Assembly (NCBI RefSeq): GCF_004794465.1
Contig: NZ_SSDJ01000134.1
Coordinates: 1 to 55,951, forward strand
DNA: 55,951 nt
Reading direction: 5' to 3'
Source: Microbacterium sp. K24
GTDB taxonomy: Bacteria; Actinomycetota; Actinomycetes; Actinomycetales; Microbacteriaceae
Position numbers and translations under genes: made by a program. The notes below the pieces were generated by a model. That model saw nothing but the letters and a program-made list of their open reading frames with translations, was not told where the DNA came from and searched no databases. Within the stretch, counting starts at the first letter, position 1, and each line of letters begins with the position of its first letter. Shown piece by piece: positions 40,796 through 49,241 of this stretch.

Positions 40796-40937
40796 GGAAC
40801 TCCTCGTCGTCGGTGGCGATGTCCCGAATGTAGCTTTACTTCGTATTTAACGCAAGAAGTAAACAGATTGTCGTAATTTTGCGATTCTTGCAGAGCGCGC
40901 GAAGGGAGCGACGGACGGATGCCGCGACGCCGAACGG
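40796..40937 (-). promoter_or_regulatory. Promoter and operator region of the GH13/importer operon
   Basis: On the minus strand TTGCGT (40850-40855) and TACATT (40827-40832) are a -35/-10 pair with a 17-base spacer. ACTTCTTGCG (40851-40860) overlaps the -35, and ATTCTTGCA lies on the plus strand at 40885-40893. Both share TTCTTGC with the palindrome before the LacI gene. There is no gene in this 142-base AT-rich gap. Confidence 0.55.
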
Positions 40938-41942
40938 TCAGGCCAGCGGGCCCGTGGACGCCCGCAGGACCAGCTCGGGCTCGAAGAGGAGCTCGTCGAT
41001 CGGCTGAGCCGTGCCGGCGATCTGGGCGAGCAGGAGCGCGATCACCGCCCTTCCCATCGACTCGATCGGCTGGCGCACGGTCGTCAGCGGCGGCTCGGTG
41101 CAGCTCATCAGCGCGGAGTCGTCGAAGCCGACCACGCTCACGTCCCCCGGCACCGAGAGCCCCGCGCGCCGCGCGGCGCGCACGGCGCCGAGAGCCATCG
41201 GGTCACTGGCGCAGACGACCGCCGTGGCGCCCGCCTCGAAGAGACGCGCGGCCCCCGCCTGCCCGGACTCGAGCGAGTACATCCCGCGGATCACGAGGTC
41301 GTCCGAGAGCGGAGCACCGAGGCGCTCGAGCAGCCGCCGCGCGGACTCGAGCTTGCGCTGCGACGGCACGTGATCAGCGGGCCCGAGCAGCAGGCCGATC
41401 CGCCGGTGCCCCAGCTGATGCACGTGCAGCACGGCCTGCTCTGCCGCAGCGGAATCGTCTGTCGACACCGTCGCGAACTGCAGCTCGGGCACCCGGGCGT
41501 TGACGAGGACAGTCGGCAGGTTCACCTGGCGGAGGCGCTCGTAATGCTGATGTGCGGCATCCGCCTGCGTGTAGTTCCCCCCGAGGAAGATGACGCCGGA
41601 GACCTGCTGCGCGAGGAGCAGATCGATGTAGTCCGACTCGGTCACCCCGCCGGCGTTCTGCGTGCACAGCAGGGGCGTGTACCCGTTCTGCGTCAGGGCG
41701 CCGCCGACGATCTCGGCGAAGGCGGGGAAGATCGGATTCTGCAGCTCGGGCAGCACGAGACCGACCAGGCGCGCACGCTCTCCGCGCAGCTTCGTCGGAC
41801 GCTCGTAGCCGAGCACGTCGAGAGCCGTGAGCACCGCCTGACGGGTCGCGTCCGAGACGCCGGGCTTGTCGTTGAGCACACGGCTGACCGTGGCCTCGCT
41901 CACTCCGACCTTGCGCGCCACCTCGGCGAGTCGCTTCGACAT
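40938..41942 (-). CDS. LacI-family regulator of the alpha-glucoside operon
   Basis: This 334-residue protein has a LacI HTH (LAEVARKVGVSEATVSRVLN) and hinge. The effector domain contains VGLVLPELQNPIFPAFAEIV, VIFLGGNYTQAD and VVGFDDSALMSCTEPPLTTV. It is upstream of, and on the same strand as, the GH13/importer operon. Matching TTCTTGC motifs lie before both its own gene and GH13. It is therefore a likely MalR-like repressor of that operon and of itself. The inducer is presumably an alpha-glucoside. Confidence 0.85.
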   Translation of the reverse strand: MSKRLAEVARKVGVSEATVSRVLNDKPGVSDATRQAVLTALDVLGYERPTKLRGERARLVGLVLPELQNPIFPAFAEIVGGALTQNGYTPLLCTQNAGGVTESDYIDLLLAQQVSGVIFLGGNYTQADAAHQHYERLRQVNLPTVLVNARVPELQFATVSTDDSAAAEQAVLHVHQLGHRRIGLLLGPADHVPSQRKLESARRLLERLGAPLSDDLVIRGMYSLESGQAGAARLFEAGATAVVCASDPMALGAVRAARRAGLSVPGDVSVVGFDDSALMSCTEPPLTTVRQPIESMGRAVIALLLAQIAGTAQPIDELLFEPELVLRASTGPLA

Positions 41943-41954
41943 GGGGTCAGTGTA

Positions 41955-41970
41955 CGCAAGTTCTTGCAAG
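41955..41970. promoter_or_regulatory. Palindromic operator before the GH13-linked LacI gene
   Basis: CGCAAGTTCTTGCAAG contains the inverted repeat GCAAG-TT-CTTGC. A further related arm (GCGCAAGCG) lies at 41973-41981. TACACT on the minus strand (41949-41954) is a possible -10, so a bound repressor would block the gene. Confidence 0.6.
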
Positions 41971-42007
41971 ATCGCGCAAGCGATCTGCAGGGTCCGGCAA
42001 CGGGCGT

Positions 42008-43243
42008 CTAGCGGACGTTGCCGTTCGAGCAGGTCTGCTGCGCGGCGGAGTTGCCCTTGATCGAGTCGGGAAGAGCGACGACGTCCGAGGGCGTCGCGTT
42101 CGGATCCGGGGTCGCACCGTCGACCGGAGCCGTGGGCTCCTGGACGACCACGCCGTCGTTGCTGGTGTTCTGATGCGTGATCTGCAGCTGCGCGTTCGCC
42201 TCGATGGCATCCCACATCACGTTCGCCGCCTGCTGGTTCGGCACCACCTTGTTCGGATCGGCGCTGTCGCCGACCGTCGGATACTGCAGGAAGACGATGT
42301 CTTCGAACGGCACCGACTTCACCGCCAGGGCGATCTGCACGATCTTCATCGGATCGGCGAGCGACGTGCTGGTCTCGAGGTTGTTGAGGCCGATGTTGGC
42401 GAGCTTGAGCATGACCGGCACGTTGCCCAGCGTCTCTCCGCTGATCAATGCGCGAGCCAGGCTCGACATGTACTGCTGCTGGTTGCCGATGCGGCCGAGG
42501 TCGCTGCCGTCGCCGACGCCATGGCGGGTGCGCAGGAACTGCAGCGCCTGCAGTCCCTGGAGGTAGTGTTGTCCGGCCTCCATGTCGAGGCCCGTGTACC
42601 GATCCTTGATCGGGTTGGCGAGACACACCTCGACGCCGCCGATCGCATTCGTGATCTCGATCACTCCGCCGAACGTGACAGAGGCCGCGAACTGGATCTC
42701 CTGGCCCGTCAGCTGACCGATCGTCTTGGCGACGCAGTTCAGTCCCGCATCGGTGTAGGCGACGTTGAGCGGCTGCTTGCTCATGCCCGAGTGGACGTTG
42801 CCGTCCTCGTCGGTGCACTCCGGGATCGGGATCATCAGGTCGCGGGGGAAGCTGACGACGGTGATACGACGCGGCTCCTGCGAGACGTGGACCAGCAGGT
42901 TCACATCGTTCAGCGTGCCGCCGGCATCGCGTCCGGTGCAGCGATCGCCGAAGAGGTCCTTGTACTTCTCCTCGCAGGTGTCGACGCCGGTGAGGACGAG
43001 GTTGAAGCCGCCCTTGTACTCCCCGATGTCGGGCGGGAGCTGCTCCTGGCCCTCCAGATCGACCGCGTTCGCGGAGACCGTGCTGGAGAAGTCGTAGAGG
43101 ATGTAGGCGCCGACGCCGAAACCGCTGACGAGCACGACGGCGAGGCCGATCGCGAGGAATTTCATCAGCTGTCCGACGGCCCCGGGGGTGCGTTGCTGAC
43201 CGTGCCGCGCGATGGTGCGCCGGCGTCGGGAGTTCTCGCTCAC
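42008..43243 (-). CDS. LytR-CpsA-Psr (LCP) family cell-wall glycopolymer transferase
   Basis: This 411-residue membrane-anchored protein has a basic cytoplasmic N-terminus, one membrane helix (FLAIGLAVVLVSGFGVGAYI) and an extracellular LCP domain. The domain includes VLTGVDTCE, LNDVNLLVHV and ITVVSFPRDLMIPIPEC. LCP enzymes attach polyprenyl-linked polymers to peptidoglycan. The GTG at 43243 has GAAAGG 7 bases upstream. A longer reading from an ATG at 43309 would run into the tRNA gene and is rejected. Several extracellular cysteines suggest disulfides. It marks the beginning of the core-like half of the window. Confidence 0.85.
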   Translation of the reverse strand: MSENSRRRRTIARHGQQRTPGAVGQLMKFLAIGLAVVLVSGFGVGAYILYDFSSTVSANAVDLEGQEQLPPDIGEYKGGFNLVLTGVDTCEEKYKDLFGDRCTGRDAGGTLNDVNLLVHVSQEPRRITVVSFPRDLMIPIPECTDEDGNVHSGMSKQPLNVAYTDAGLNCVAKTIGQLTGQEIQFAASVTFGGVIEITNAIGGVEVCLANPIKDRYTGLDMEAGQHYLQGLQALQFLRTRHGVGDGSDLGRIGNQQQYMSSLARALISGETLGNVPVMLKLANIGLNNLETSTSLADPMKIVQIALAVKSVPFEDIVFLQYPTVGDSADPNKVVPNQQAANVMWDAIEANAQLQITHQNTSNDGVVVQEPTAPVDGATPDPNATPSDVVALPDSIKGNSAAQQTCSNGNVR

Positions 43244-43267
43244 TCGTGGCCTTTCGGGTTCAGTATG

Positions 43268-43352
43268 CGGAGGGTGTGGGATTCGAACCCACGAGACATC
43301 TCTGCCCACTGGTTTTCAAGACCAGCTCCATCGGCCGCTCGGACAACCCTCC
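43268..43352 (-). tRNA. tRNA-Ser (anticodon UGA)
   Basis: This 85-base tRNA has a long class II variable arm. The acceptor stem pairs GGAGGGT (5' end at 43352) with ACCCTCC (43269-43275), followed by discriminator G. The anticodon TGA is complementary to 43316-43318 in the loop CTTGAAA. The T-arm GGGTTCGAATCCC is intact. CCA is not encoded. The serS gene lies about 0.9 kb away on the same strand. Confidence 0.95.
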
Positions 43353-43371
43353 CGGCAGACGAAATCTGCCG
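43353..43371 (-). terminator. Hairpin between the HAD gene and tRNA-Ser
   Basis: CGGCAGA (43353-43359) and TCTGCCG (43365-43371) form a perfect 7-bp stem around CGAAA. The stem touches the tRNA 5' end. It may terminate the serS-HAD transcript or help processing of the tRNA leader. Confidence 0.45.
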
Positions 43372-43395
43372 ACAACGCGTGAGTCTAGCCGAGTT

Positions 43396-44217
43396 CTATT
43401 CTGACGCGTCGACCTGGGCGGGTGCTGGAAGCGTGTCGAGAGCCGTCGCCAGGCCGCCGTCGGCCACGTCGTCCGTGATCTCGCCCGCGGCATCCTTCAC
43501 CTCGTCCGGAGCCTGGCCCATCGCTACCGCGCGGCCCCCGAGAGAGCGTGCCCAGCCGAACATGCCGACGTCGTTGCGGCCGTCTCCGGCCACGAAGACC
43601 CGGCCGCCGTCGACACCGAGTTCGGTGCGCACCTGCTCCAGCGCGGTGCCCTTGTCGACACCCTGGGGTGCGATGTCGAGCCACGCCGTCCAGCCGATGG
43701 CATAGGACACCTCGTTGAGTCCGGCATCCGCCACCAGCCGGTGGAAGTCCTCCTCATCGTGCCCCGGCGAGACGACGACGATGCGCGACACCGGCTCGGC
43801 GCCGAGCTCGTCGAAGTCGACCTGACGGCCGCCGTCGAGGGTCCAGTCGTCGAGCACCGCCGTGTAGAGGCGCTGCGCCGACGCGAGCTCCACCATATAG
43901 CGCGCCTCCGGCAGACGTTCCTGCAGCAGCGCGAGCACGGGCCGAGGGTCGAACGTCTCGACGTTCCAGCGCTCCCACTCGCCGGCGACGCGACGCATCG
44001 TCACGGCGCCGTTCGAGCAGACGACGTACTCCGCGGTCAGGCCGAGCTCCTCGACGTAGCGCCGGGTCGCCATCCAGCTGCGACCGGTGGCGATCGTGAC
44101 CTCGTGGCCGGCCTCGCGGACACGGGTGATCGCCTCGGGCACCCCGGGACTCATGGTCTCGTCCTGCAGCAGGATCGTGCCGTCGACGTCGAGCCCGACG
44201 AGCCAGGGTCCGGTCAT
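43396..44217 (-). CDS. HAD-superfamily Cof-type hydrolase
   Basis: This 273-residue phosphatase-like protein has the HAD motif [11 protein letters not shown] (Asp10 nucleophile, Asp12), motif II in TIATGRSW, a type IIB cap in the middle, and motif [17 protein letters not shown]. Cof-like members dephosphorylate sugar phosphates, flavin or other small metabolites, and the substrate is not predictable here. The ATG overlaps the serS stop (ATGA), so the two are co-translated. The pairing of serS with a HAD hydrolase is common in related actinobacteria. Confidence 0.85.
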   Translation of the reverse strand: MTGPWLVGLDVDGTILLQDETMSPGVPEAITRVREAGHEVTIATGRSWMATRRYVEELGLTAEYVVCSNGAVTMRRVAGEWERWNVETFDPRPVLALLQERLPEARYMVELASAQRLYTAVLDDWTLDGGRQVDFDELGAEPVSRIVVVSPGHDEEDFHRLVADAGLNEVSYAIGWTAWLDIAPQGVDKGTALEQVRTELGVDGGRVFVAGDGRNDVGMFGWARSLGGRAVAMGQAPDEVKDAAGEITDDVADGGLATALDTLPAPAQVDASE

Positions 44218-45521
44218 CGTGCCGCCTCGGCGTCGTCGACCCATCCCAGGGGACGGATCACGTCGAGTCCGCCGAGGTACGGCCGCAGCACCTCGGGCAC
44301 GCGCACCGAGCCGTCGGCCTGCTGGTGCGTCTCGAGCAGCGCGACGATCCAGCGCGTGGTGGCGAGCGTGCCGTTCAGCGTCGCCACGTGCTGCGTCTTC
44401 GCGGCGCCCCCCTCGCTGGCCGGACGGTGACGCACGTCGAGCCGGCGGGCCTGGAACGTGGTGCAGTTCGACGTGGAGGTGAGCTCGCGGAAAGCGCCCT
44501 GGGTCGGCACCCAGGCCTCGATGTCGTACTTGCGCGCGGCGCTGGACCCCAGGTCGCCGGCCGCGACGTCGATCACGCGGTAGGAGAGGCCGAGCGAGGT
44601 CAGCATCTCCTCCTGCAGCGCGACCAGGCGCAGGTGCTCGGCCTCGGCGTCCTCGGGGTCGGTGTAGACGAACATCTCCAGTTTGTTGAACTGGTGCACG
44701 CGGATGATGCCGCGGGTGTCCTTGCCGTGCGAACCGGCTTCGCGACGGTAGCAGGTCGACCAGCCGGCGTAGCGGAGGGCGCCGTCGGTCAGGTCGACGA
44801 TCTCGTCCTTGTGGTATCCGGCGAGCGCGACCTCGCTGGTGCCGACGAGATACAGGTCGTCGTCCTTGTCGAGGTGGTAGACCTCGTCGGCGTGCTCGCC
44901 GAGGAATCCGGTGCCCTGCATGATCTCCGGGCGCACGAGCGTCGGAGTGATCATCGGCACGAAGTCGTGCTGCAGCGCCTTGTCGAGAGCGAGGTTCATG
45001 AGGGCGATCTCGAGTCGGGCCCCGATGCCGCGGAGGAAGTAGAACCGCGCCCCCGACACCTTCGCGCCGCGCTCCATGTCGATCGCGCCGAGCAGCTCGC
45101 CGAGTTCCAGGTGGTCGCGGGGCTCGAAGTCGAAGGCGGGCACGTCGCCGACGCGGCGCAGCTCGACGAAGTCGGCTTCCCCACCGGCCGGCACGCCGTC
45201 GATCACGACGTTCTCGATGCGGGCGAGAGCGACGGCTGCCGCTTCGGCGGCCGCGTTGGCCACGAGTTGGGCCTGCTTGACGCGCTCGGCGAGGTCCTTG
45301 GCCTGGGCGACGAGCGCCGCCTTCTCCTCTTTCGGCGCTTTCGCGACCTGCTTGCCGAACGCGTTCTGCTCGGCCCGCAGCTCTTCGAACGCCGTCAGCG
45401 CGGCGCGGCGCGATCGGTCGGCCTCGAGTGCGGCGTCGACGGTGCCCTGGTCGTTTCCACGGGCAGCCTGTGAACGGCGGACGATCTCCGGATTTTCGCG
45501 GAGCAGTGCGAGGTCGATCAT
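44214..45521 (-). CDS. serS: Seryl-tRNA synthetase
   Basis: This 435-residue class II synthetase has an N-terminal coiled-coil arm (about 25-110, rich in Lys, Glu and Ala). Motif 2 reads [15 protein letters not shown] followed by [11 protein letters not shown], and motif 3 lies in [18 protein letters not shown] and following residues. It charges tRNA-Ser with serine. The start ATG at 45521 is followed by the usual [12 protein letters not shown]. It is divergent from the diacylglycerol-kinase-family gene, with 57 bases between, and leads the serS-HAD operon. Confidence 0.97.
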   Translation of the reverse strand: MIDLALLRENPEIVRRSQAARGNDQGTVDAALEADRSRRAALTAFEELRAEQNAFGKQVAKAPKEEKAALVAQAKDLAERVKQAQLVANAAAEAAAVALARIENVVIDGVPAGGEADFVELRRVGDVPAFDFEPRDHLELGELLGAIDMERGAKVSGARFYFLRGIGARLEIALMNLALDKALQHDFVPMITPTLVRPEIMQGTGFLGEHADEVYHLDKDDDLYLVGTSEVALAGYHKDEIVDLTDGALRYAGWSTCYRREAGSHGKDTRGIIRVHQFNKLEMFVYTDPEDAEAEHLRLVALQEEMLTSLGLSYRVIDVAAGDLGSSAARKYDIEAWVPTQGAFRELTSTSNCTTFQARRLDVRHRPASEGGAAKTQHVATLNGTLATTRWIVALLETHQQADGSVRVPEVLRPYLGGLDVIRPLGWVDDAEAAR

Positions 45522-45578
45522 CCACCAAGTCTAGGAGGTGGACGAGGGGCGAGCGGATGCCGGGCTTAGAGTAGCGCC

Positions 45579-46577
45579 ATGACCACGAGCGATCCCGCCC
45601 GCCGCCAGGCGGCGCTCGTGTACAACCCGATCAAGGTCGACGCGAAGCGGCTTCGCGCCGCGGTGCGCGATCTGTCGCGCGACGCCGGATGGGAGCATCC
45701 GGCGTTCTATCCCACGACGATCGAGGACGCCGGTCAGGCGGCGACCGCGCAGGCGCTCGCCCGCGGTGTGGATGTCGTCCTCGTGGCCGGCGGAGACGGC
45801 ACGGTCCGCGCGGTCTCGGAGGCGATCGCGAACTCCGGGGTGCCGTTGGCGATCCTGCCGAGCGGCACGGGCAACCTGCTCGCACGCAATCTCGGCCTCC
45901 CGCTCGGCGATCCGGAGGAGATGATCCGCGCAGCCCTCGGCGACTTCCGGCATCCGATCGACATCGGCTGGGCGCGACTGATCCGCGCGGACGGCGAGCA
46001 GTCGGAGCATGCGTTCGTGGTGCTGGCGGGCATCGGCCTCGACGCCGACATGATCGCGAACACGCGGTCCGACCTCAAGAAGTCGGTGGGCTGGATCGCC
46101 TACGTCGACGGTGCGGCGCGATCGCTTCCGCGCGCGCGGCCGTTCCGCGCCGTCTATCAGATCGACGAAGGGCGCCTGCATTCGACGAAGGTGCACAGCA
46201 TCCTCTTCGCGAACTGCGGCACGCTCCCCGCAGGGATCGCGCTCATCCCCGACGCGTCCATCACCGATGCGACGCTCGACGTCGCCGTCATCCAGCCGAC
46301 GGGCGTGCTCGGCTGGCTCGGCGTGTGGCGGAAGATCTGGTGGGACAACTCGGTCCTGCGGCGTTTCCGCGCCGGTCGACGCGTGCTCGAACGCCGCGGC
46401 AGGGACGCTTCCGTGCACTACTTCCGCGGGGTCGCCGCCGAGGCCGCAGCGCCCGGACCGACACCGATCGAGCTCGATGGCGACGCGTTCGGCGACGCCG
46501 TGCGCGTCACATGCCGGGCGGACCCGGGCGCGCTGCTGCTCGCCCTCCCCGCCGGTCACCCGGTGTCGATGCTCTGA
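45579..46577 (+). CDS. Diacylglycerol/sphingosine kinase-family lipid kinase
   Basis: This 332-residue protein belongs to the DAGK catalytic-domain (LCB5/DgkB) family. It starts ALVYNPIKVDAKRLR and has the nucleotide motif VAGGDGTVRAVSEAI (around residues 66-80) and ILPSGTGNLLARNLGLPLGD. The C-terminal beta-rich domain ends in IELDGDAFGDA. Members phosphorylate diacylglycerol or related lipids at the membrane. It converges on a lipoprotein gene. The precise lipid is unknown. Confidence 0.88.
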   Translation: MTTSDPARRQAALVYNPIKVDAKRLRAAVRDLSRDAGWEHPAFYPTTIEDAGQAATAQALARGVDVVLVAGGDGTVRAVSEAIANSGVPLAILPSGTGNLLARNLGLPLGDPEEMIRAALGDFRHPIDIGWARLIRADGEQSEHAFVVLAGIGLDADMIANTRSDLKKSVGWIAYVDGAARSLPRARPFRAVYQIDEGRLHSTKVHSILFANCGTLPAGIALIPDASITDATLDVAVIQPTGVLGWLGVWRKIWWDNSVLRRFRAGRRVLERRGRDASVHYFRGVAAEAAAPGPTPIELDGDAFGDAVRVTCRADPGALLLALPAGHPVSML

Positions 46578-46602
46578 GCCGCGGAGCCCCGGGTGCCGGT
46601 GG

Positions 46603-47340
46603 TCAGCTGCTGTGCACCTTCACGGTGCCGTCGAGGCCGTCCCCGGTGAGGGTGAGCGTGAAGTCGTCGTCATCGACATCGTCATCGGGGAAGGCGATGA
46701 TGGTCGCGCGCGGCGCCATGTCCATCGTGCACACCTGCTCGGCATCCGTGACGAAGGTGACGGTGCCCGCGTTTCCCGACCCCTCGACGGACTCCACGAC
46801 CGGCGCGCACGAAGAGGAGCCCCAGGTGAGCAGCACCAGGCTGCCGTCGTCGAACCAGCCGGCGGAGGGCTGGTACTCCGTCGAGCTGCCGGGCTTCCCC
46901 GCGAAGTCGGGGTTCCCGTCGAGGTCGACATCATCGACGATGTCGCCGTAGGTGACGTTCAGGGTGATCTCGGCCGTCGGATCCACGCCTTCCGGAAGGG
47001 CGCCGATGCTCGCGCGCGGCGAGTAGTCGGCCGTGCACACCTTCTCCTCGCCGTTCTCGTCCGGGAGGTCCACGACGGTCACGGTGACGGTCTGGCCCTC
47101 TGCGGAGACCTCGTCGACCTGCGGGACGCAACCGGACGAGCCCCACGTGATGACGGCGAACATGCGGCCGTCGTCGAGGAGCACGCCCTCGATGTCGCCG
47201 GTGTCGTCGCCCGCGCTCGCGCTCGGCGCGGGCGAGCTCGTCGGCGTCTCCGCGCCGGGCGTCGACGTGCATCCGGCAGCGAGGAGCGCGATCGCCGCGA
47301 GCGACGAGAGGACGGCTGCGAGACGCGTGCGTGAGGCCAT
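46603..47340 (-). CDS. Secreted lipoprotein with two tandem copies of a Cys-containing domain
   Basis: This 245-residue protein has a lipoprotein signal (LSSLAAIALLAAGCTST, Cys near residue 22) and a Ser/Thr/Pro linker. Two repeats of about 85 residues follow. Both contain TWGSSxC, P-x-V and then VCTxD-x2-PRA, so each may form one disulfide. I chose the ATG at 47340. A GTG six bases upstream is an alternative. I do not recognise the family. The neighbours (lipid kinase, cardiolipin synthase) suggest nothing beyond a cell-surface location. Confidence 0.7.
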   Translation of the reverse strand: MASRTRLAAVLSSLAAIALLAAGCTSTPGAETPTSSPAPSASAGDDTGDIEGVLLDDGRMFAVITWGSSGCVPQVDEVSAEGQTVTVTVVDLPDENGEEKVCTADYSPRASIGALPEGVDPTAEITLNVTYGDIVDDVDLDGNPDFAGKPGSSTEYQPSAGWFDDGSLVLLTWGSSSCAPVVESVEGSGNAGTVTFVTDAEQVCTMDMAPRATIIAFPDDDVDDDDFTLTLTGDGLDGTVKVHSS

Positions 47341-47403
47341 GCTCACAGGGTACCCGTCTGATATTCCGGATTCACCTACAGGTTCCGGCGGTGCTCCCTG
47401 AGC

Positions 47404-48864
47404 TCACTGGAGGGCCGAGGTGAGACGGGCGAGGTTGTCCAGGACCGTGGAGCGGAGCGGTTGCTGCATCCACTCCTCCAGGGTGAGCTCGCGACTCAGC
47501 GACCGGTACTTGTCCTCGACGGCGCGCATCTCCGAGACGAACTCCTCGCCGCGCACGAGCATCGACACCTCGAGGTTGAGACCGAAGGAGCGCATGTCCA
47601 TGTTGCTGGATCCGATGACCGCGACCTCGTCGTCGATCGTGAGGCTCTTGGTGTGGAGGATGTACGGCTTGCGGTACATCCAGATGCGCACCTCGGCCCG
47701 GAGCAGCGCCTCGTAGTAGCTGCGCTGGGCGTGGTACACCATCGCCTGGTCGCCCTCTTCCGACACGAACAGCTCGACGTGCACGCCGCGGTCCACCGCC
47801 GCGGTGATCGCGAGCAGCAGGGCCTCGTCGGGGACGAAGTACGGGCTCACGATGATGACCCTGCGCTTGGCCGCATAGAGCAGAGCGAGGAAGAGGCGCA
47901 GGTTGTTCTCGACCTTGAAGCCGGGCCCGGACGGCACCACCTGGCAGTCCAGATTGCCGGAGCCGATGTCGGCGTGCGCGATGTCGATCTCTTCGAGCAC
48001 CTCGTCGGTCTCGCTGTACCAGTCGCTGAGGAAGATCGCGTTCACGCTCAGCACGACCGGACCGTCGAGGCGCACCATGAGGTCGACCCAGTGCAGACCC
48101 CGCTTGATGTTCTTGGGGAGGTTGTAGGTCGAGTCGGTGACGTTCTGCGAACCGAGGAAGGCCACCTTGCCGTCGACGACGAGGAGCTTGCGGTGGTTGC
48201 GCAGATCGGGCCGCTGCATCTTGCCCTTGAGCGGCTGCACCGGAAGCATCAGCTGCCAGTCCGCGCCCATCGCGTTCAGTCTCTTGAGGGTCGCCTTGTA
48301 CCGCGGTTTCCAGCGGTTCGCCCAGTGATCCATCAGGACGCGCACTTCGACGCCGCGCGCGGCGACCTCTTCCATCGCGCGGAAGAAGTTGTCGGTCGAT
48401 TCGTCGGCTTGCAGGATGTAGAACTCGACGTGGACGTAGTCCTTCGCCTCGCGGATGGCCGAGGCCATCGCGTCCAGCGACTCCTGGTAGTCCGAGATGA
48501 GATGGGCGCCGTTGTCACCGGAGAGCGGGAGCGCGCCGAGCTTCTGGTTCATCTCCACGGTCGGCCCGAACCATCCGGGCGCGTGCGGACGGAGGGTGCC
48601 GAAGTGCAGGTGCTCGCTCGTCTGCGCGATGTACTCGTTGATCTGGTCCTGTTTGCGTCGTCGCGCACGCGGAAGGCGCGGGTTTCCGATCAGGAGGAAC
48701 AGGAAGACGCCGATGAACGGGATGAAGAACACGGCGAGGAGCCATGCCATCGCCGCCGTCGGACGGCGATTGCGCGGGATGATGATGATCGCGGTGGCGC
48801 GGATGGTGAGATCGAGCAGCAGGAGGAAGAGCGCCGTCAGCAGGGCCCAGATCTCGGGCGTCAT
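47404..48864 (-). CDS. cls: Cardiolipin synthase (phospholipase D type)
   Basis: This 486-residue protein has two N-terminal membrane helices (IWALLTALFLLLLDL and MAWLLAVFFIPFIGVFLFLL) and two PLD motifs, NHRKLLVVDGKVAFLGSQN and LHTKSLTIDDEVAVIGSSN. This is the standard layout of Cls enzymes, which join two phosphatidyl units into cardiolipin in the membrane. The start ATG is at 48864. A phosphatidylglycerol-dependent reaction is expected from the family. Confidence 0.92.
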   Translation of the reverse strand: MTPEIWALLTALFLLLLDLTIRATAIIIIPRNRRPTAAMAWLLAVFFIPFIGVFLFLLIGNPRLPRARRRKQDQINEYIAQTSEHLHFGTLRPHAPGWFGPTVEMNQKLGALPLSGDNGAHLISDYQESLDAMASAIREAKDYVHVEFYILQADESTDNFFRAMEEVAARGVEVRVLMDHWANRWKPRYKATLKRLNAMGADWQLMLPVQPLKGKMQRPDLRNHRKLLVVDGKVAFLGSQNVTDSTYNLPKNIKRGLHWVDLMVRLDGPVVLSVNAIFLSDWYSETDEVLEEIDIAHADIGSGNLDCQVVPSGPGFKVENNLRLFLALLYAAKRRVIIVSPYFVPDEALLLAITAAVDRGVHVELFVSEEGDQAMVYHAQRSYYEALLRAEVRIWMYRKPYILHTKSLTIDDEVAVIGSSNMDMRSFGLNLEVSMLVRGEEFVSEMRAVEDKYRSLSRELTLEEWMQQPLRSTVLDNLARLTSALQ

Positions 48865-48955
48865 CGTCTCCCCTCGCTCCCCCGGTGGCGATCACCGGAG
48901 GTTCGCGCAGTCCGCCGCGCATTGGCTACACAGTAGCCGATGGCCCGGACGCCGC

Positions 48956-49177
48956 TCAGGCGCGAGGAGGGAGGCCGCGCGCCGCGCGCTCCTCGGCCTC
49001 GATCTGCGCGTGCACCTTGCGCTCGGTGCGATCGAATCGGAGGATTCCGCGGAGCACGAAGACGAAGACGATGCTCACTCCGATGGTCGGCAGAATCGAC
49101 CATGCCGCAGCGAGCCAGAAGTTCTCCATGTCTCCATCGTACGCGAGCGACTCTTCGTCCACATTCGTGGCTTTCAC
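48956..49177 (-). CDS. Small single-helix membrane protein
   Basis: This 73-residue protein has an acidic start, one membrane helix (AAAWSILPTIGVSIVFVFVL) and a charged C-terminal helix (RTERKVHAQIEAEERAARG). The GTG at 49177 has GGAGGGGG 5 bases upstream. An ATG at 49129 would leave a 57-residue protein starting MENFWLAAAWS, with a poorly spaced GGAG. I know of no function. It is divergent from the DUF4192 gene and 91 bases from cls. Confidence 0.7.
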   Translation of the reverse strand: MKATNVDEESLAYDGDMENFWLAAAWSILPTIGVSIVFVFVLRGILRFDRTERKVHAQIEAEERAARGLPPRA

Positions 49178-49241
49178 GCCGCCCCCTCCACAGGAGCGGA
49201 TTTCTGCACCGGCGGATGCTTCCTTCGATCACACTCCTGGA

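Noticed and set aside
43244..43309. N-terminal extension of the LCP protein to an ATG at 43309
   Set aside because: It would lie within the tRNA-Ser gene and has no ribosome site; the GTG at 43243 has GAAAGG at good spacing.
43268..43352. tRNA-Ser as attachment site of an integrated island
   Set aside because: No integrase gene and no repeated tRNA 3' end were seen in the window; the catabolic region shows no island boundary there.
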